A stretch of DNA of 64,000 bases from Aestuariibaculum sediminum (GCF_014596945.1 NZ_JACVXB010000001.1:990314-1054313); one strand, 5' to 3'. Counted from the first letter of the stretch, positions 1 to 8,433 are shown. Notes: generated from the letters alone by a model not told the origin. Numbers and translations: made by a program.

Positions 1-483
1 GATGATTCGGCTGTACATCCTGAAAGTTACAATATAGTAGAGAAAATGGCTAAAGATTTAGGGGAAGAGATTGCTTCATTGGTAGGTAATGAAAAGGTGT
101 TAAGTGCAATAAACTTAAATAAGTATTGCACAAGTACTATTGGCTTACCAACACTTGAGGATATTGTAAAAGAACTTAAGAAACCAGGTTTAGATATTCG
201 TGAGCAGGCTAAGGTGTTTACATTCAATCAAAACATTAAAACAATAAACGATTTACAGGAGGGGCAGTTATTGCCTGGGATTGTTAATAATATTACCAAT
301 TTTGGAGCTTTTGTAGATGTAGGGATAAAGGAAAGTGGCTTGATTCATATCTCAAACCTTTCTGATGGGTTTGTGAGTGATGTCAATGCGCATGTGAACT
401 TACATCAGCAGGTTATTGTTGAGGTACTCGAAGTGGATCTTCCGCGTAAGCGTATACAATTAAAGTTGCATAAAAAAAATTAG
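1..483 (+). CDS. tex: Tex-family RNA-binding transcription accessory protein, C-terminal part
   Basis: The frame is open from the first base, so the gene starts left of the window and about 160 C-terminal residues are seen. The start of the visible protein ('DDSAVHPESYNIVEKMAKDL') is typical of the helix-hairpin-helix region of Tex/YhgF. The last 75 residues form an S1 RNA-binding domain ('GIVNNITNFGAFVDVG', 'SGLIHISNLSDGFV', then a basic tail). Tex is a cytoplasmic nucleic-acid-binding protein linked to transcription. It converges with the response regulator gene on the other strand, and the two stop codons overlap by four bases. The family call is secure; the internal ATG at 46 is not the real start. 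Confidence 0.93.
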   Translation, partial: DDSAVHPESYNIVEKMAKDLGEEIASLVGNEKVLSAINLNKYCTSTIGLPTLEDIVKELKKPGLDIREQAKVFTFNQNIKTINDLQEGQLLPGIVNNITNFGAFVDVGIKESGLIHISNLSDGFVSDVNAHVNLHQQVIVEVLEVDLPRKRIQLKLHKKN

Positions 484-1223
484 GTTCTTAATCGTTCAAT
501 AAAATCTTGACGTCTATTTCTTGACACTGGAACTTTTGTGTTTCCCTGAAGAATGACATAACCTTCGTTTAAATATTTTTCAATAAAACTGAGGTTGATT
601 AGGTGGGATTTATGTACCAGGTAAAAGTTGTTGTTTTCTAAGAGTTTATGGAAATGGCCAATACTACTGGAGCTTAATAAAGTTTTCTTTGAGGTTAAAT
701 GAATTTTTGTATATCCAGTTTCTCCTTCGCAGTGCAAAATATTTTCGATGGTTATAAATTCTAACCCCTCAACAGATGGGATAATGATTTTCTTTTTTTG
801 AAATGTTGTAACGCCTAAATTTTCAATAAGCTGCTTGTTTAGTTGAAGTGAGACTTTGTCCTTAATATTATTTTGTGCATAAGTTACTGCATTAACTAGG
901 TCGGCGTTGTCAATGGGTTTTACTAAATAGCCAATAGCGCAATGTTTTATGGCTTCGATGGCATACGAATCGAATGCCGTAGCAAAAATAATTTCAAATT
1001 CGGGGTTGTTGAATTGTTTTAAAACATCAAAACCACTTAATTCTGGCATGGCAATGTCTAAAAAGACTAAATCGGGCTTTAGCGTTTTAATTAGAGCAAT
1101 GCCCTCGTTAGGGTTTTGTGTTTCGGCAATAACCTTAATATTGGGACAGAGTCGTTCTAATTTATTTTTTAAAATAGCAACAGCTTTCCGTTCATCGTCA
1201 ATAAGAATGGTTTTAATGGTCAT
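480..1223 (-). CDS. LytTR-family response regulator
   Basis: This 247-residue protein has a receiver domain (about 1-120) with acidic pocket D9/D10, phospho-acceptor D56 in 'LVFLDIAMP', switch T82 and K102 in 'YLVKPID'. A LytTR DNA-binding domain follows (about 145-245, 'GLEFITIENILHCEGETGYT', 'HKSHLINLSFI'). It should activate or repress transcription when phosphorylated. Its start overlaps the end of the kinase gene by 11 bases, so the two are probably translationally coupled and form a cognate pair. The target genes are unknown; the small secreted-protein genes upstream are candidates only by position. Confidence 0.95.
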   Translation of the reverse strand: MTIKTILIDDERKAVAILKNKLERLCPNIKVIAETQNPNEGIALIKTLKPDLVFLDIAMPELSGFDVLKQFNNPEFEIIFATAFDSYAIEAIKHCAIGYLVKPIDNADLVNAVTYAQNNIKDKVSLQLNKQLIENLGVTTFQKKKIIIPSVEGLEFITIENILHCEGETGYTKIHLTSKKTLLSSSSIGHFHKLLENNNFYLVHKSHLINLSFIEKYLNEGYVILQGNTKVPVSRNRRQDFIERLRT

Positions 1224-2031
1224 GACTTAAAGTTTTTTCTGTAAAAAAGGTTAAAATAACCTTGGTTCCGTTTGTGTTTTCAGTTTCTTGGCGATCCAAA
1301 ATAGTAAAGTCTATATGCCAGGAATTGCTTTCTTTTAGTAAGCCTAATCGCTCTTCAAGGACGTATCCAGAATGTTCAGTATGTTGTTCAAGTTTCGATT
1401 TGAAACGCTTTCTAGCGGCATTTATACCAATGCCATTGTCTATAATTTCAATTTGAAAATTTTGTGCTTCAGTTAATTTAAAATTAATCCATAATTGTCC
1501 TCTGGTTTGATTATGGAAAATACCATGGTTAATGGCGTTTTCAACCAATGGCTGTAAAATCATAGGAGGAAGAAAAAGGTCTTGCGTATCCAAATCGGAA
1601 TCGATTTGAAATTGAAAATCAAATTTATCTTCAAACCTTAATTTTTCGATTTCTAAATAGCTTTTAAGTGAATGGATTTCATTTTCTAGCGAGATGTGTT
1701 GCTTGCGAGAATACTCGAAAAAGAGACGCATTAATTTAGAAAACTGCGCTAGATAATCTTCACTTTTCTCAACATCGTTTAATTGAATATAATACTGTAT
1801 GGCATTTAAAGAATTATGTACAAAATGCGGATTCATTTGCGCGCGAAGTGCATTTAGCTGTAACTCGTATTGTCGTTTTTGGTTGGCTAGTTTGGTTTCC
1901 AGCTGTTCTTGTATTAATGTGTTTTTTTTGGACATAAATACAGAAAATAAAATCACTAGTGCCATTATTATTCCTAGAATAATAAAGACGCTGGTAATGA
2001 GCATGATATTTAATTCTGTGGTTTGTAGCAT
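1213..2031 (-). CDS. LytS-like sensor histidine kinase (His_kinase family)
   Basis: A 272-residue membrane kinase. One transmembrane segment lies at about 9-33, followed by a short coiled coil. The His_kinase dimerisation motif is 'LRAQMNPHFVHNSLNAIQYY' with phospho-acceptor H69, and the ATPase part has N box 'PLVENAINHG' and G box 'IIDNGIGI'. There is no extracellular sensor domain of any size, so signal perception probably depends on a partner. The 7-TM protein encoded just upstream, overlapping it by 22 bases, is the obvious candidate. It overlaps the response regulator downstream by 11 bases. Family assignment is secure; the signal is unknown. Confidence 0.94.
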   Translation of the reverse strand: MLQTTELNIMLITSVFIILGIIMALVILFSVFMSKKNTLIQEQLETKLANQKRQYELQLNALRAQMNPHFVHNSLNAIQYYIQLNDVEKSEDYLAQFSKLMRLFFEYSRKQHISLENEIHSLKSYLEIEKLRFEDKFDFQFQIDSDLDTQDLFLPPMILQPLVENAINHGIFHNQTRGQLWINFKLTEAQNFQIEIIDNGIGINAARKRFKSKLEQHTEHSGYVLEERLGLLKESNSWHIDFTILDRQETENTNGTKVILTFFTEKTLSHDH

Positions 2032-2624
2032 AAAAAAGCTTTTATAAAGGAACCATATAGCAATAGGTTTAGAATAAACATTTCCATATTGGTATCTATT
2101 GCTGTTTCGATATTAGCGTGTATTAAAATTAAAATAGGTAAATAGCCAATGTTAAAAACAAGTAATCCGGTAACTACCCAAAATTCGGGTAACGATAAAA
2201 AGTTAATAGCTAAACGCGATTTTAATAAATCGATGTAATAAACAACGACCAAAATCAATATAATAATGGTGCCCGTAAAAACATTGACGTTTAAAAATCC
2301 ATTAAAAAATGATTCTTTATAAAGACTAAAACATAAGCAAGCGAAATACAATAATCCAGCAAAAAGCACAGCTTTTTTATAGGTAACCATTTTATAAATC
2401 CAAAATATAAAAAAGCTAAAAGTTAATATGTCGTAGAGGTTATAATTAACATAAAATGTAAAATTTTCATTTCTGAGTTTAAATCTTACAATAATTTCAT
2501 TAATAAAAACAAATAACAAATAGACTAAAAATATTTTTTCATGCCATGTTTTAAGGTATTTAAATTTGATAAGTCCAGTACTTAGGGTTAAAAACAGAAC
2601 TAATTTCGAAATTAGAGCTAACAT
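2010..2624 (-). CDS. seven-TM membrane protein of unknown function, coupled to a LytS-like kinase
   Basis: A 204-residue, very hydrophobic protein in which I count about seven transmembrane stretches, starting with 'ALISKLVLFLTLSTGLI' and ending with 'MFILNLLLYGSFIKAFLC'. There is no soluble domain and I recognise no enzyme motif. Its end overlaps the kinase start by 22 bases, which suggests coupled translation and a joint role. I infer a membrane sensor or sensor-accessory role for the kinase, because the kinase itself has only one membrane segment. It could equally be an unrelated integral membrane protein in the same transcript. Confidence 0.75.
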   Translation of the reverse strand: MLALISKLVLFLTLSTGLIKFKYLKTWHEKIFLVYLLFVFINEIIVRFKLRNENFTFYVNYNLYDILTFSFFIFWIYKMVTYKKAVLFAGLLYFACLCFSLYKESFFNGFLNVNVFTGTIIILILVVVYYIDLLKSRLAINFLSLPEFWVVTGLLVFNIGYLPILILIHANIETAIDTNMEMFILNLLLYGSFIKAFLCYKPQN

Positions 2625-2642
2625 TTATTAAAATAGAGGCAA

Positions 2643-3158
2643 TTAATTAGTGCGTTCTGGCTTACCACTTCCCCCATTGCTACCTCCGCTTTCAATTTTA
2701 TCTCCTGGATAAACCTCCATCATTTGAGGGATTTTATCATATCTAATTGGTTTTTTAAGTTGATCTTTGATTTGACTTCCCACAGCACGATAAAATAAAG
2801 TAGTTTTAGGTGTATTATTAACTTTTTTTGCACCAAGAAAAAAACGTATACCTAAATTTTCGTAATCGTTTTCTTTGGCAGCTTGTTCTGTTTTATAGAT
2901 GTAGCCTTTTAAATTTTCAATGGGTATGGTAAACTCGGTAAAGTCTTTTTCGGCAACGCCAAAACGTGCTTCTAAGCCTTGGTTAATAAATTGGTATTGG
3001 TTTTCTAGGTATAAAGCACGCATACTTTCGGCTTCTTCATTCGAAATTAAATTATTAGGTTCTGTCTTGTAGCTCTGGTTTTCCTGGTATTGCAGATACC
3101 ACATAAGTGCCAGAATTATACAAATAATAAATAGGATTTTTGAGGTTAAGTTTTTCAT
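2643..3158 (-). CDS. hypothetical membrane-anchored protein
   Basis: A 171-residue protein with an N-terminal signal anchor ('ILFIICIILALMWYLQY', about 8-25) and a soluble remainder outside the inner membrane. The C-terminus is Gly/Ser-rich ('ESGGSNGGSGKPERTN') and probably disordered. No domain is recognised. It lies 18 bases upstream of the 7-TM gene and 35 bases downstream of a lipoprotein gene on the same strand, so co-transcription with the signalling genes is likely. The function is unknown. Confidence 0.75.
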   Translation of the reverse strand: MKNLTSKILFIICIILALMWYLQYQENQSYKTEPNNLISNEEAESMRALYLENQYQFINQGLEARFGVAEKDFTEFTIPIENLKGYIYKTEQAAKENDYENLGIRFFLGAKKVNNTPKTTLFYRAVGSQIKDQLKKPIRYDKIPQMMEVYPGDKIESGGSNGGSGKPERTN

Positions 3159-3193
3159 AATTAAAAATAATTTAGATTAATATAGGAAAATTA

Positions 3194-3718
3194 TTAATCA
3201 CGATGTACGTGAATATTGATATTTACTGATTTAGGACTAGTATTAGATATCTCGTAATATGTACCGTTAATATTTAAATCGATTTCGCCTCCTGTATTTG
3301 TATCGAATGTTGTGTAAGTTATAGTTAAACTATTGGCTGCAGCATCATCGAAATTAATGCCGTCAATTTTTAATCGGTTGGTTACGGCTCCGCTAAGTGT
3401 TTCGGTAGATGGAACTGTAACTGTAAATGGAGCTGGTGTAAAGGATGATCCAAAATTTAACCAGAACTTATTTCCCGTAACAGTATCTTCTGAACTAATT
3501 ATAAACTGATTACTATAACCTGTTGTTGCTGGTATGGGATAATCTTTGGCTACAATATTATCGTTAAAGGTTAATGGGGTTGAGCTTCCGTTAAGGTAAA
3601 CTTCAATTTTTTCGGCACCGCGGTTAGCATTTTGTCGTGGTTCATCTTCAGGGCCACAACTTGATAACAGTAGGGTGATTATTAAAATATTTATAAAATA
3701 TTTAATTGTGTTTTTCAT
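3194..3718 (-). CDS. hypothetical lipoprotein
   Basis: A 174-residue protein with a clear lipoprotein signal ('FINILIITLLLSSCGPEDEP', Cys about 21). The mature part is rich in Thr, Ser and Asn and predicted mostly beta-stranded, for example 'NGTYYEISNTSPKSVNINIH'. It ends with 'IHVHRD'. The acidic residues after the Cys (PEDEP) resemble a Bacteroidetes lipoprotein export signal, so surface exposure is possible. It lies 12 bases from the neighbouring lipoprotein gene of the same type. I recognise no family, but the small single-domain architecture suggests a surface or periplasmic structural or binding protein. Confidence 0.75.
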   Translation of the reverse strand: MKNTIKYFINILIITLLLSSCGPEDEPRQNANRGAEKIEVYLNGSSTPLTFNDNIVAKDYPIPATTGYSNQFIISSEDTVTGNKFWLNFGSSFTPAPFTVTVPSTETLSGAVTNRLKIDGINFDDAAANSLTITYTTFDTNTGGEIDLNINGTYYEISNTSPKSVNINIHVHRD

Positions 3719-3730
3719 GATTTCTAGGGA

Positions 3731-4339
3731 TTAAAATTCATTTATAATATCGAAACTACCCATGTAATTTCCGGTTATATTAACACCGTTGTTATCCATA
3801 AAGGCATAGGTGCAATCTATAGTTCCTGTTCTGGAGGTTAGGTTAACCGAAAATGAATTAATGGTTACAGTACCATTGCCTGTCGCTCCAGTTTCGTAAG
3901 TAGTGGCTCCAGGCTCATCGGGTTCACCATATGTTGAACCATTGTAAGTATGCGTATTGGTATAGTTCGTTATGTTTATTATAGCGGTGGTTTCTTCGTT
4001 TAAATTGTAAGTTGTGTTACTAATAATTTGGTTTGTAACATCTTGTTCAGAAATTGAAGGCGTAGTCGATAAATCGACCCACAACGCTACACCATGTGTA
4101 GTAGTTGTTTCTATAGAGGCTCCATTAATATTGTCGTCAATCATGATGCCGTTAAGAAAGCCAAGACCAAAGCCATTGGTAAAATTGGGGCCATCGTCCA
4201 GCAATAAATAGCCATGACCAGTGTTATAAGTGTTTCCTGAGATTTGGAATGAATTAACATCCAAAGTTGCAGGCGGATCGTCGGATTCACAACTGGAAAA
4301 AAATATGAGAGCGATTAATAAGATCATTACGGTTTTCAT
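3731..4339 (-). CDS. hypothetical lipoprotein, Thr/Asn-rich
   Basis: A 202-residue lipoprotein with signal 'MILLIALIFFSSCESDDPPA' (Cys about 17 followed by acidic residues, compatible with surface export). The mature protein is a beta-rich, Gly/Thr/Asn-rich domain with motifs such as 'ISGNTYNTGHGYLLLDDGP' and 'GTVTINSFSVNLTSRTGTI'. The layout resembles many uncharacterised flavobacterial lipoproteins in which a structured beta domain follows a 'VNSFQISGNTY' opening. It lies immediately upstream of another lipoprotein gene and is probably co-transcribed with it. The function is unknown. Confidence 0.75.
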   Translation of the reverse strand: MKTVMILLIALIFFSSCESDDPPATLDVNSFQISGNTYNTGHGYLLLDDGPNFTNGFGLGFLNGIMIDDNINGASIETTTTHGVALWVDLSTTPSISEQDVTNQIISNTTYNLNEETTAIINITNYTNTHTYNGSTYGEPDEPGATTYETGATGNGTVTINSFSVNLTSRTGTIDCTYAFMDNNGVNITGNYMGSFDIINEF

Positions 4340-4396
4340 TTCTTTTTAGATTTAGGATTTAAATATTATTTAAATAGTGTTATAGTTTCTTTCATT

Positions 4397-4615
4397 TTAG
4401 TTATTAGCCAAAATTGGACAAGGAGTATAAGTGGATGAGCCTTTTTCTTTTGGACAAAAATGTTCTCGATGCCCATCTTTAAAAATTATAACTATAACAT
4501 CTGGTTTAGACATTTCTAAAGATTTAACTGCGCCTTCGCCTTCCGATGTTGAATTACAGCTAATTATTAAAGTTGTCGTGATAAATAAAATGGTTGTAAA
4601 AATTGATTTTGTCAT
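4397..4615 (-). CDS. small hypothetical lipoprotein
   Basis: A 72-residue protein with a typical lipoprotein signal ('ILFITTTLIISCNSTSEGEG', Cys 20). The mature part is only about 50 residues and holds two more cysteines ('EHFCPKEKGSSTYTPCPIL'), which may form a disulfide. It lies 19 bases downstream of the 233-residue Cys-rich lipoprotein gene, which suggests a shared transcript. Short length and lack of homology to anything I know limit the call, but the signal peptide and gene order support a real gene. Confidence 0.65.
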   Translation of the reverse strand: MTKSIFTTILFITTTLIISCNSTSEGEGAVKSLEMSKPDVIVIIFKDGHREHFCPKEKGSSTYTPCPILANN

Positions 4616-4634
4616 GATTAATAAGTTTAAGTTG

Positions 4635-5336
4635 TTAAAATTTTAAAGGACAGCATTGTTTGAAACAGAAGTTATCAAACCACCATTGCTCGGCTGGGTT
4701 GCCACCTTCGTCGATAGAAAAATAGATCCCTTCTATATTTTGGATTAAAGCATTAAAGTTCGTCACGTCGGCGGATGGTGATGTAGAAGGGGTTATTATC
4801 CACGAGCCAAAATTATTAGATGGCAAACTGGTTCCTGAAGCAAGTTCTAAAGGAACTTCAATGGTCGTAGGTGGATTTCTTGAAGTAATCAGGTTGGATG
4901 CGTTTAATGTAAAATAAGCTCTAAAAGCGGCATTGGTCGGGTTGGTGTCGCTATAAATACCAATTCCGTTGTTTGTGGTGAGATTATTGTTAGATCCTGC
5001 CTGGTATTCTATATCGAAACGCAGTGCACAACCTTGGGTGATTAAATTATCTGGAAAATCTACAGGATTATAGGCTAAAGTGCCTCCGGAACCATCGCGA
5101 ACGTAAAGTACCTGAGAGCCATTTCTGGTTCTATATTCTAATGCACTAGTTAATACACCAATCCAGTTGCCAGCAGTTCCTAACTCTCTCTCTTCGAAAT
5201 CTTCATAGCTATTGCAAGATTCTGTACATTGTGTATATCCACATGATTCGTCGTTATTACAAGCCATGAAAGTAGCTAAAACCATAAGTATGGTAAGGGT
5301 TAGTATTGAAGTTGATTTTATATATAGAGTTTTCAT
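4635..5336 (-). CDS. hypothetical Cys-rich lipoprotein with a carbohydrate-binding-like beta domain
   Basis: A 233-residue protein with signal 'LTLTILMVLATFMACNNDES' (lipobox Cys about 26). A cysteine cluster follows directly ('DESCGYTQCTESCNSYEDFE'), then a beta-rich domain that opens with a 'FEERELGTAGNWIG' stretch and ends with 'IDEGGNPAEQWWFDNFCFKQ' and CC. The fold pattern is reminiscent of extracellular jelly-roll domains in which a final strand reads 'WWFDNFxF', but I cannot name the family. It is the first gene of the minus-strand block after a terminator that ends the OmpA transcript. Surface location is inferred from the lipobox; the ligand is unknown. Confidence 0.72.
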   Translation of the reverse strand: MKTLYIKSTSILTLTILMVLATFMACNNDESCGYTQCTESCNSYEDFEERELGTAGNWIGVLTSALEYRTRNGSQVLYVRDGSGGTLAYNPVDFPDNLITQGCALRFDIEYQAGSNNNLTTNNGIGIYSDTNPTNAAFRAYFTLNASNLITSRNPPTTIEVPLELASGTSLPSNNFGSWIITPSTSPSADVTNFNALIQNIEGIYFSIDEGGNPAEQWWFDNFCFKQCCPLKF

Positions 5337-5442
5337 CTGTTTGTTATTTACTGATTGTTTTGTCCGATGGAATTTGCCAATAATATTTTTCGATTGGTAT
5401 CTACTTAATTATCAAGACTCATTCTATCATTATTAATTTTTT

Positions 5443-5484
5443 AAAAAGGCCAAGGTGTCATTAAGGTTTAAATCCACCTTGACC
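5443..5484 (-). terminator. rho-independent terminator after the OmpA gene
   Basis: On the minus strand a 10-bp stem (GGTCAAGGTG paired with CACCTTGGCC, one G-T pair) with a 17-base loop is followed directly by TTTTT. It lies 23 bases beyond the OmpA stop and separates that gene from the lipoprotein block. Confidence 0.65.
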
Positions 5485-5506
5485 GGAGGGTGACTAACTC
5501 AAAAAA

Positions 5507-6217
5507 TTACTCTAAACAAATTATTTTAAATTCTGTTCTGCGGTTTATAGTATGTTGGGCTTCGGTGCATGAAACACCATCGGCACAGTGGTTAAGCAAT
5601 TCTGTTTCGCCAGCACCACGAGCTATAAGGCGGTTTCTAACAATGCCTTTATTTGTTAAATAGTCTACGGTAGATTGTGCTCGTTTTTGAGACAACTCCT
5701 GGTTGTATTCGTGGCTTCCGCGAGAATCGGTATGCGACGACATTTCAACTTTAATACCTGGGTTTTCCTGCATAAGTTTTACAATGTAATTTAAGTCTGT
5801 TTCGGCAGCAGGAAGAATATCCCATTTATCTAAATTGAAAATAATATTATCGAGTTTAATGGCTGTACCACAAGGATTGGCACACATTTCGAAATCGATA
5901 AATAGCGATTGGTTTCGGTCGTATTCGTTGGTGTTTATATTGACTTCATTTGAAAAATAGCCGTCTTTATTTCCTTTTAATTTAAATGTTGAAGCTTGTT
6001 TTAAATGGAAAATAAAATCACCATTTGCATCAGACAGTGTGTTTTTTTGCCCCGGATCGATAGTATTTCTAAGAATGACGTCTACATCTTGAAGTCCTTT
6101 TTCGGTGTTACACTCTACCACATTTCCTTTTAAAATAAAGTTTAAAATCGCCATATTTAATAACTTTTTGAATGCTGTTACCATCGGCTTTACAGTCTTT
6201 AAATTCGGCTTTAGCAA
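5507..6217 (-). CDS. OmpA-family C-terminal part of a frameshifted gene (peptidoglycan-binding)
   Basis: This frame carries the C-terminal portion of an OmpA-type outer-membrane protein. From about residue 29 there is a carboxypeptidase-regulatory-like beta domain ('LKGNVVECNTEKGLQDVDVI'). An OmpA peptidoglycan-binding domain follows at about 120-236, with 'PGIKVEMSSHTDSRGSHEYN' and 'LSQKRAQSTVDYL'. It has no signal peptide of its own, and the first 25 or so residues make no sense as a protein start. It is the continuation of the upstream frame (6108-7271), displaced by one base. Joined, the two would give about 587 residues. Confidence 0.8.
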   Translation of the reverse strand: MLKPNLKTVKPMVTAFKKLLNMAILNFILKGNVVECNTEKGLQDVDVILRNTIDPGQKNTLSDANGDFIFHLKQASTFKLKGNKDGYFSNEVNINTNEYDRNQSLFIDFEMCANPCGTAIKLDNIIFNLDKWDILPAAETDLNYIVKLMQENPGIKVEMSSHTDSRGSHEYNQELSQKRAQSTVDYLTNKGIVRNRLIARGAGETELLNHCADGVSCTEAQHTINRRTEFKIICLE

Positions 6218-7271
6218 TGCTGGTTTCTTCGAGATTTAGGTTATAAAGTTTTCCTTTAACAATATAGTCGTTTGGGGTAACATCGTTAAAAACAACCACA
6301 CCATAAGTGTTTGTTGTGCCGCTTTGTATTATGTTTCCGTTAAGGTCGGTAAGTGCAACATCGGTATTTGGTAATGTTTCGTTGGTATATTTGTCTCGTG
6401 CAGTAACCGTAACACCACAGCCACAGGTATTGCAGCATCTCGGGTAATGATCTTCGCCACAAACCTGACAAACTTTTGTTCTTTTATTGAATTTATAAGT
6501 GATTCCAGCAAAAAAGCCCACAGAATAAATATCGCAATCGCAGGGTTCTTCTCGAATTTCCGTGCCACCTTGTTCTAAATAATGGAAGCTTGTTTCTTCT
6601 TCATTGAAGGTGTTAAAGGCGTAGTATCCCGATGAAATATTTAAAGCAGAGTCTACAAGTTCTTCAACATTATAATGATGTAGGTAATAAGCACCCGCAT
6701 TTATACCGAAGTTGTCGTTTAAAGAATAGGTAAATCGCAACTGACTTTTAAATGAAAAAACACTTTTAGCATCGTACCCTGCATGAAAATTTAAAAGCGT
6801 TGTATATGGGTTGTCTGTTAATAGAAGTCTACCGCCTTTAATCGAGGCTAAACCTAAACGGGTAATTAATTCGGCTGTAAATTTTCGATTAGGATTTCGG
6901 TATTGAAAGTTAGGTCCGATGCCATAAAATATACGTGTTATTTTATTTTCGGTTAAATCGAAGTTGATAATGGGGGTACCATTGGCTTCAAAAAGGTTTG
7001 TTGTTGGGTAGGTACTTTTAGGTTTATTTTTAATATAATCGAAATCAAAACCTAGTCCGAACCAGTTAAAATAATAATCTAAGGACAATCCAAGGTCTAC
7101 CCCACCCCTATAATCTATATAAGGTGTGTTGTTGTTATAGGTTGGAAAATCGTAACCGATTCTCGGTGATACCTGAAAGTAATGAGTATCATTGTTGGGT
7201 TGTTGTGCAAAACTTGGTGCTGTTATAGAATAAGCAATTAATAACACAAGTAGTTTAAAAATATGTTTCAT
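6108..7271 (-). CDS. outer-membrane beta-barrel plus regulatory-like domain, N-terminal part of frameshifted OmpA-family gene
   Basis: An N-terminal signal peptide ('LLVLLIAYSITAPSFAQQ') is followed by an outer-membrane beta-barrel (about 30-265), a short Cys-rich linker ('CQVCGEDHYPRCCNTCGCG') and a carboxypeptidase-regulatory-like domain (about 285-350). The last residues ('YFKRKCGRV') diverge from any expected continuation, because the proper frame runs on in 5507-6217. The frame change falls in an A/T-run-rich stretch at about 6126-6152. The total length 5507-7271 is a multiple of three plus one, which fits a single extra base. Whether this is a sequencing error, a real mutation or programmed slippage cannot be decided here. 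Confidence 0.8.
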   Translation of the reverse strand: MKHIFKLLVLLIAYSITAPSFAQQPNNDTHYFQVSPRIGYDFPTYNNNTPYIDYRGGVDLGLSLDYYFNWFGLGFDFDYIKNKPKSTYPTTNLFEANGTPIINFDLTENKITRIFYGIGPNFQYRNPNRKFTAELITRLGLASIKGGRLLLTDNPYTTLLNFHAGYDAKSVFSFKSQLRFTYSLNDNFGINAGAYYLHHYNVEELVDSALNISSGYYAFNTFNEEETSFHYLEQGGTEIREEPCDCDIYSVGFFAGITYKFNKRTKVCQVCGEDHYPRCCNTCGCGVTVTARDKYTNETLPNTDVALTDLNGNIIQSGTTNTYGVVVFNDVTPNDYIVKGKLYNLNLEETSIAKAEFKDCKADGNSIQKVIKYGDFKLYFKRKCGRV

Positions 7272-7522
7272 AATAAATGAGTATTATTTAGGGACTTAAT
7301 GGATTAGGCTGGCAATTTAAAGCGGTAAGGAAGTAACGCAAATGAAGGATTTATAAATTGCGTGTTTGGATATATTAATGGGGGATGTTAATCCATGATT
7401 AGAGATTTTTTTTTTTGCTATTGTCTTCAAAATATTGATAATAAAATGCCAAAAATTTAACATTTTATATGTATTGATAATCACTATTTTAGCCGGCTCA
7501 AAAATTGTTAATTGTAGATTAG

Positions 7523-8419
7523 ATGAAAAAGGCAAGAGTAGCTTTAGCTATTGGGATATTATGTATTTCTGTTTTCCCAATTTTGGTTAAGTTAAATTTA
7601 ACCCCTGGGGTTATTTCGGCGTTTTATAGGATGTTGTTTTCTTTGGTTTTGTTATTGCCTTATGTCTTGATTGCTAAACAATTTAAAATTCCGAATATAA
7701 AAACTGTATTGTTGGCGCTGTTATGTGGTGTTATATTTGGTAGCGATGTAGCTGTTTGGAATATTGCTATTCAGGAATCTACGGCAACTCAAGCTTCTTT
7801 ACTTACTAATTTATCGCCAATTTGGGTAGGTGTTTTGGCATTGTGTTTTTTGAAAGATAAGCCAAAAGTTAATTTTTGGATTGGAACAGGAATAGCTCTT
7901 ATTGGAATGGTTATGTTGGTAGGCTTTTCAGTTTTTAAAAATTTAGATGTCGATTTGGCATTTATTTTTGGTGTTTTATCCGGCGTGCTATACGCCTTTT
8001 ATATGTTAATTAGTAAACATGTATTAAAAGCCATGAATGTATTAACCTTTATGACCTTGAGTTTATTGGCATCATCTGTATATTTAGCTGGTTTAAGCTA
8101 TACTTTAAACCAACCTTTTTACGGCTTTTCCGATTTGGGGTGGTATGTACTTGTTGTGCAGGCTGTTATTTGTCAGTTGCTTGCGTGGTTATTAATTAGT
8201 TATGCAACAAAACATATGCGAGCTACTCGTGTCTCGGTAAGTTTATTAGGGCAGGGAATTCTTGCTTCTTTTTTAGCCTGGATATTTATTGGGGAATCCA
8301 TTTCCTATCAAATGGTGTTTGGAGGGGTGCTATTGCTATTCGGAATTCGCATTACTTTTTTTGATAAGCCCATTTTCAGAAATAAATCAAGGCTTAAAAT
8401 GAGGATTACTAATTCTTAG
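7523..8419 (+). CDS. EamA/DMT-family transporter
   Basis: A 298-residue integral membrane protein with about ten transmembrane segments arranged as two EamA halves ('LTPGVISAFYRMLFSLVLLL' in the first; 'LLISYATKHMRATRVSVSLL' and 'GQGILASFLAWIFIGE' in the second). Members export or import small metabolites or amino acids across the inner membrane; the substrate cannot be told from sequence. It stands alone between the OmpA gene and a convergent TerB-like gene, with a bidirectional terminator just after its stop. Confidence 0.9.
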   Translation: MKKARVALAIGILCISVFPILVKLNLTPGVISAFYRMLFSLVLLLPYVLIAKQFKIPNIKTVLLALLCGVIFGSDVAVWNIAIQESTATQASLLTNLSPIWVGVLALCFLKDKPKVNFWIGTGIALIGMVMLVGFSVFKNLDVDLAFIFGVLSGVLYAFYMLISKHVLKAMNVLTFMTLSLLASSVYLAGLSYTLNQPFYGFSDLGWYVLVVQAVICQLLAWLLISYATKHMRATRVSVSLLGQGILASFLAWIFIGESISYQMVFGGVLLLFGIRITFFDKPIFRNKSRLKMRITNS

Positions 8420-8433
8420 AATATATCACAAAA

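Noticed and set aside
6120-6140. Classical -1 slippery heptamer at the OmpA frame change
   Set aside because: The required shift is +1 and the local sequence does not fit the X XXY YYZ pattern in the zero frame.
7317-7535. A 72-residue open frame on the minus strand between the OmpA gene and the EamA gene
   Set aside because: No family match, composition like AT-rich noncoding DNA, overlaps the EamA promoter region.
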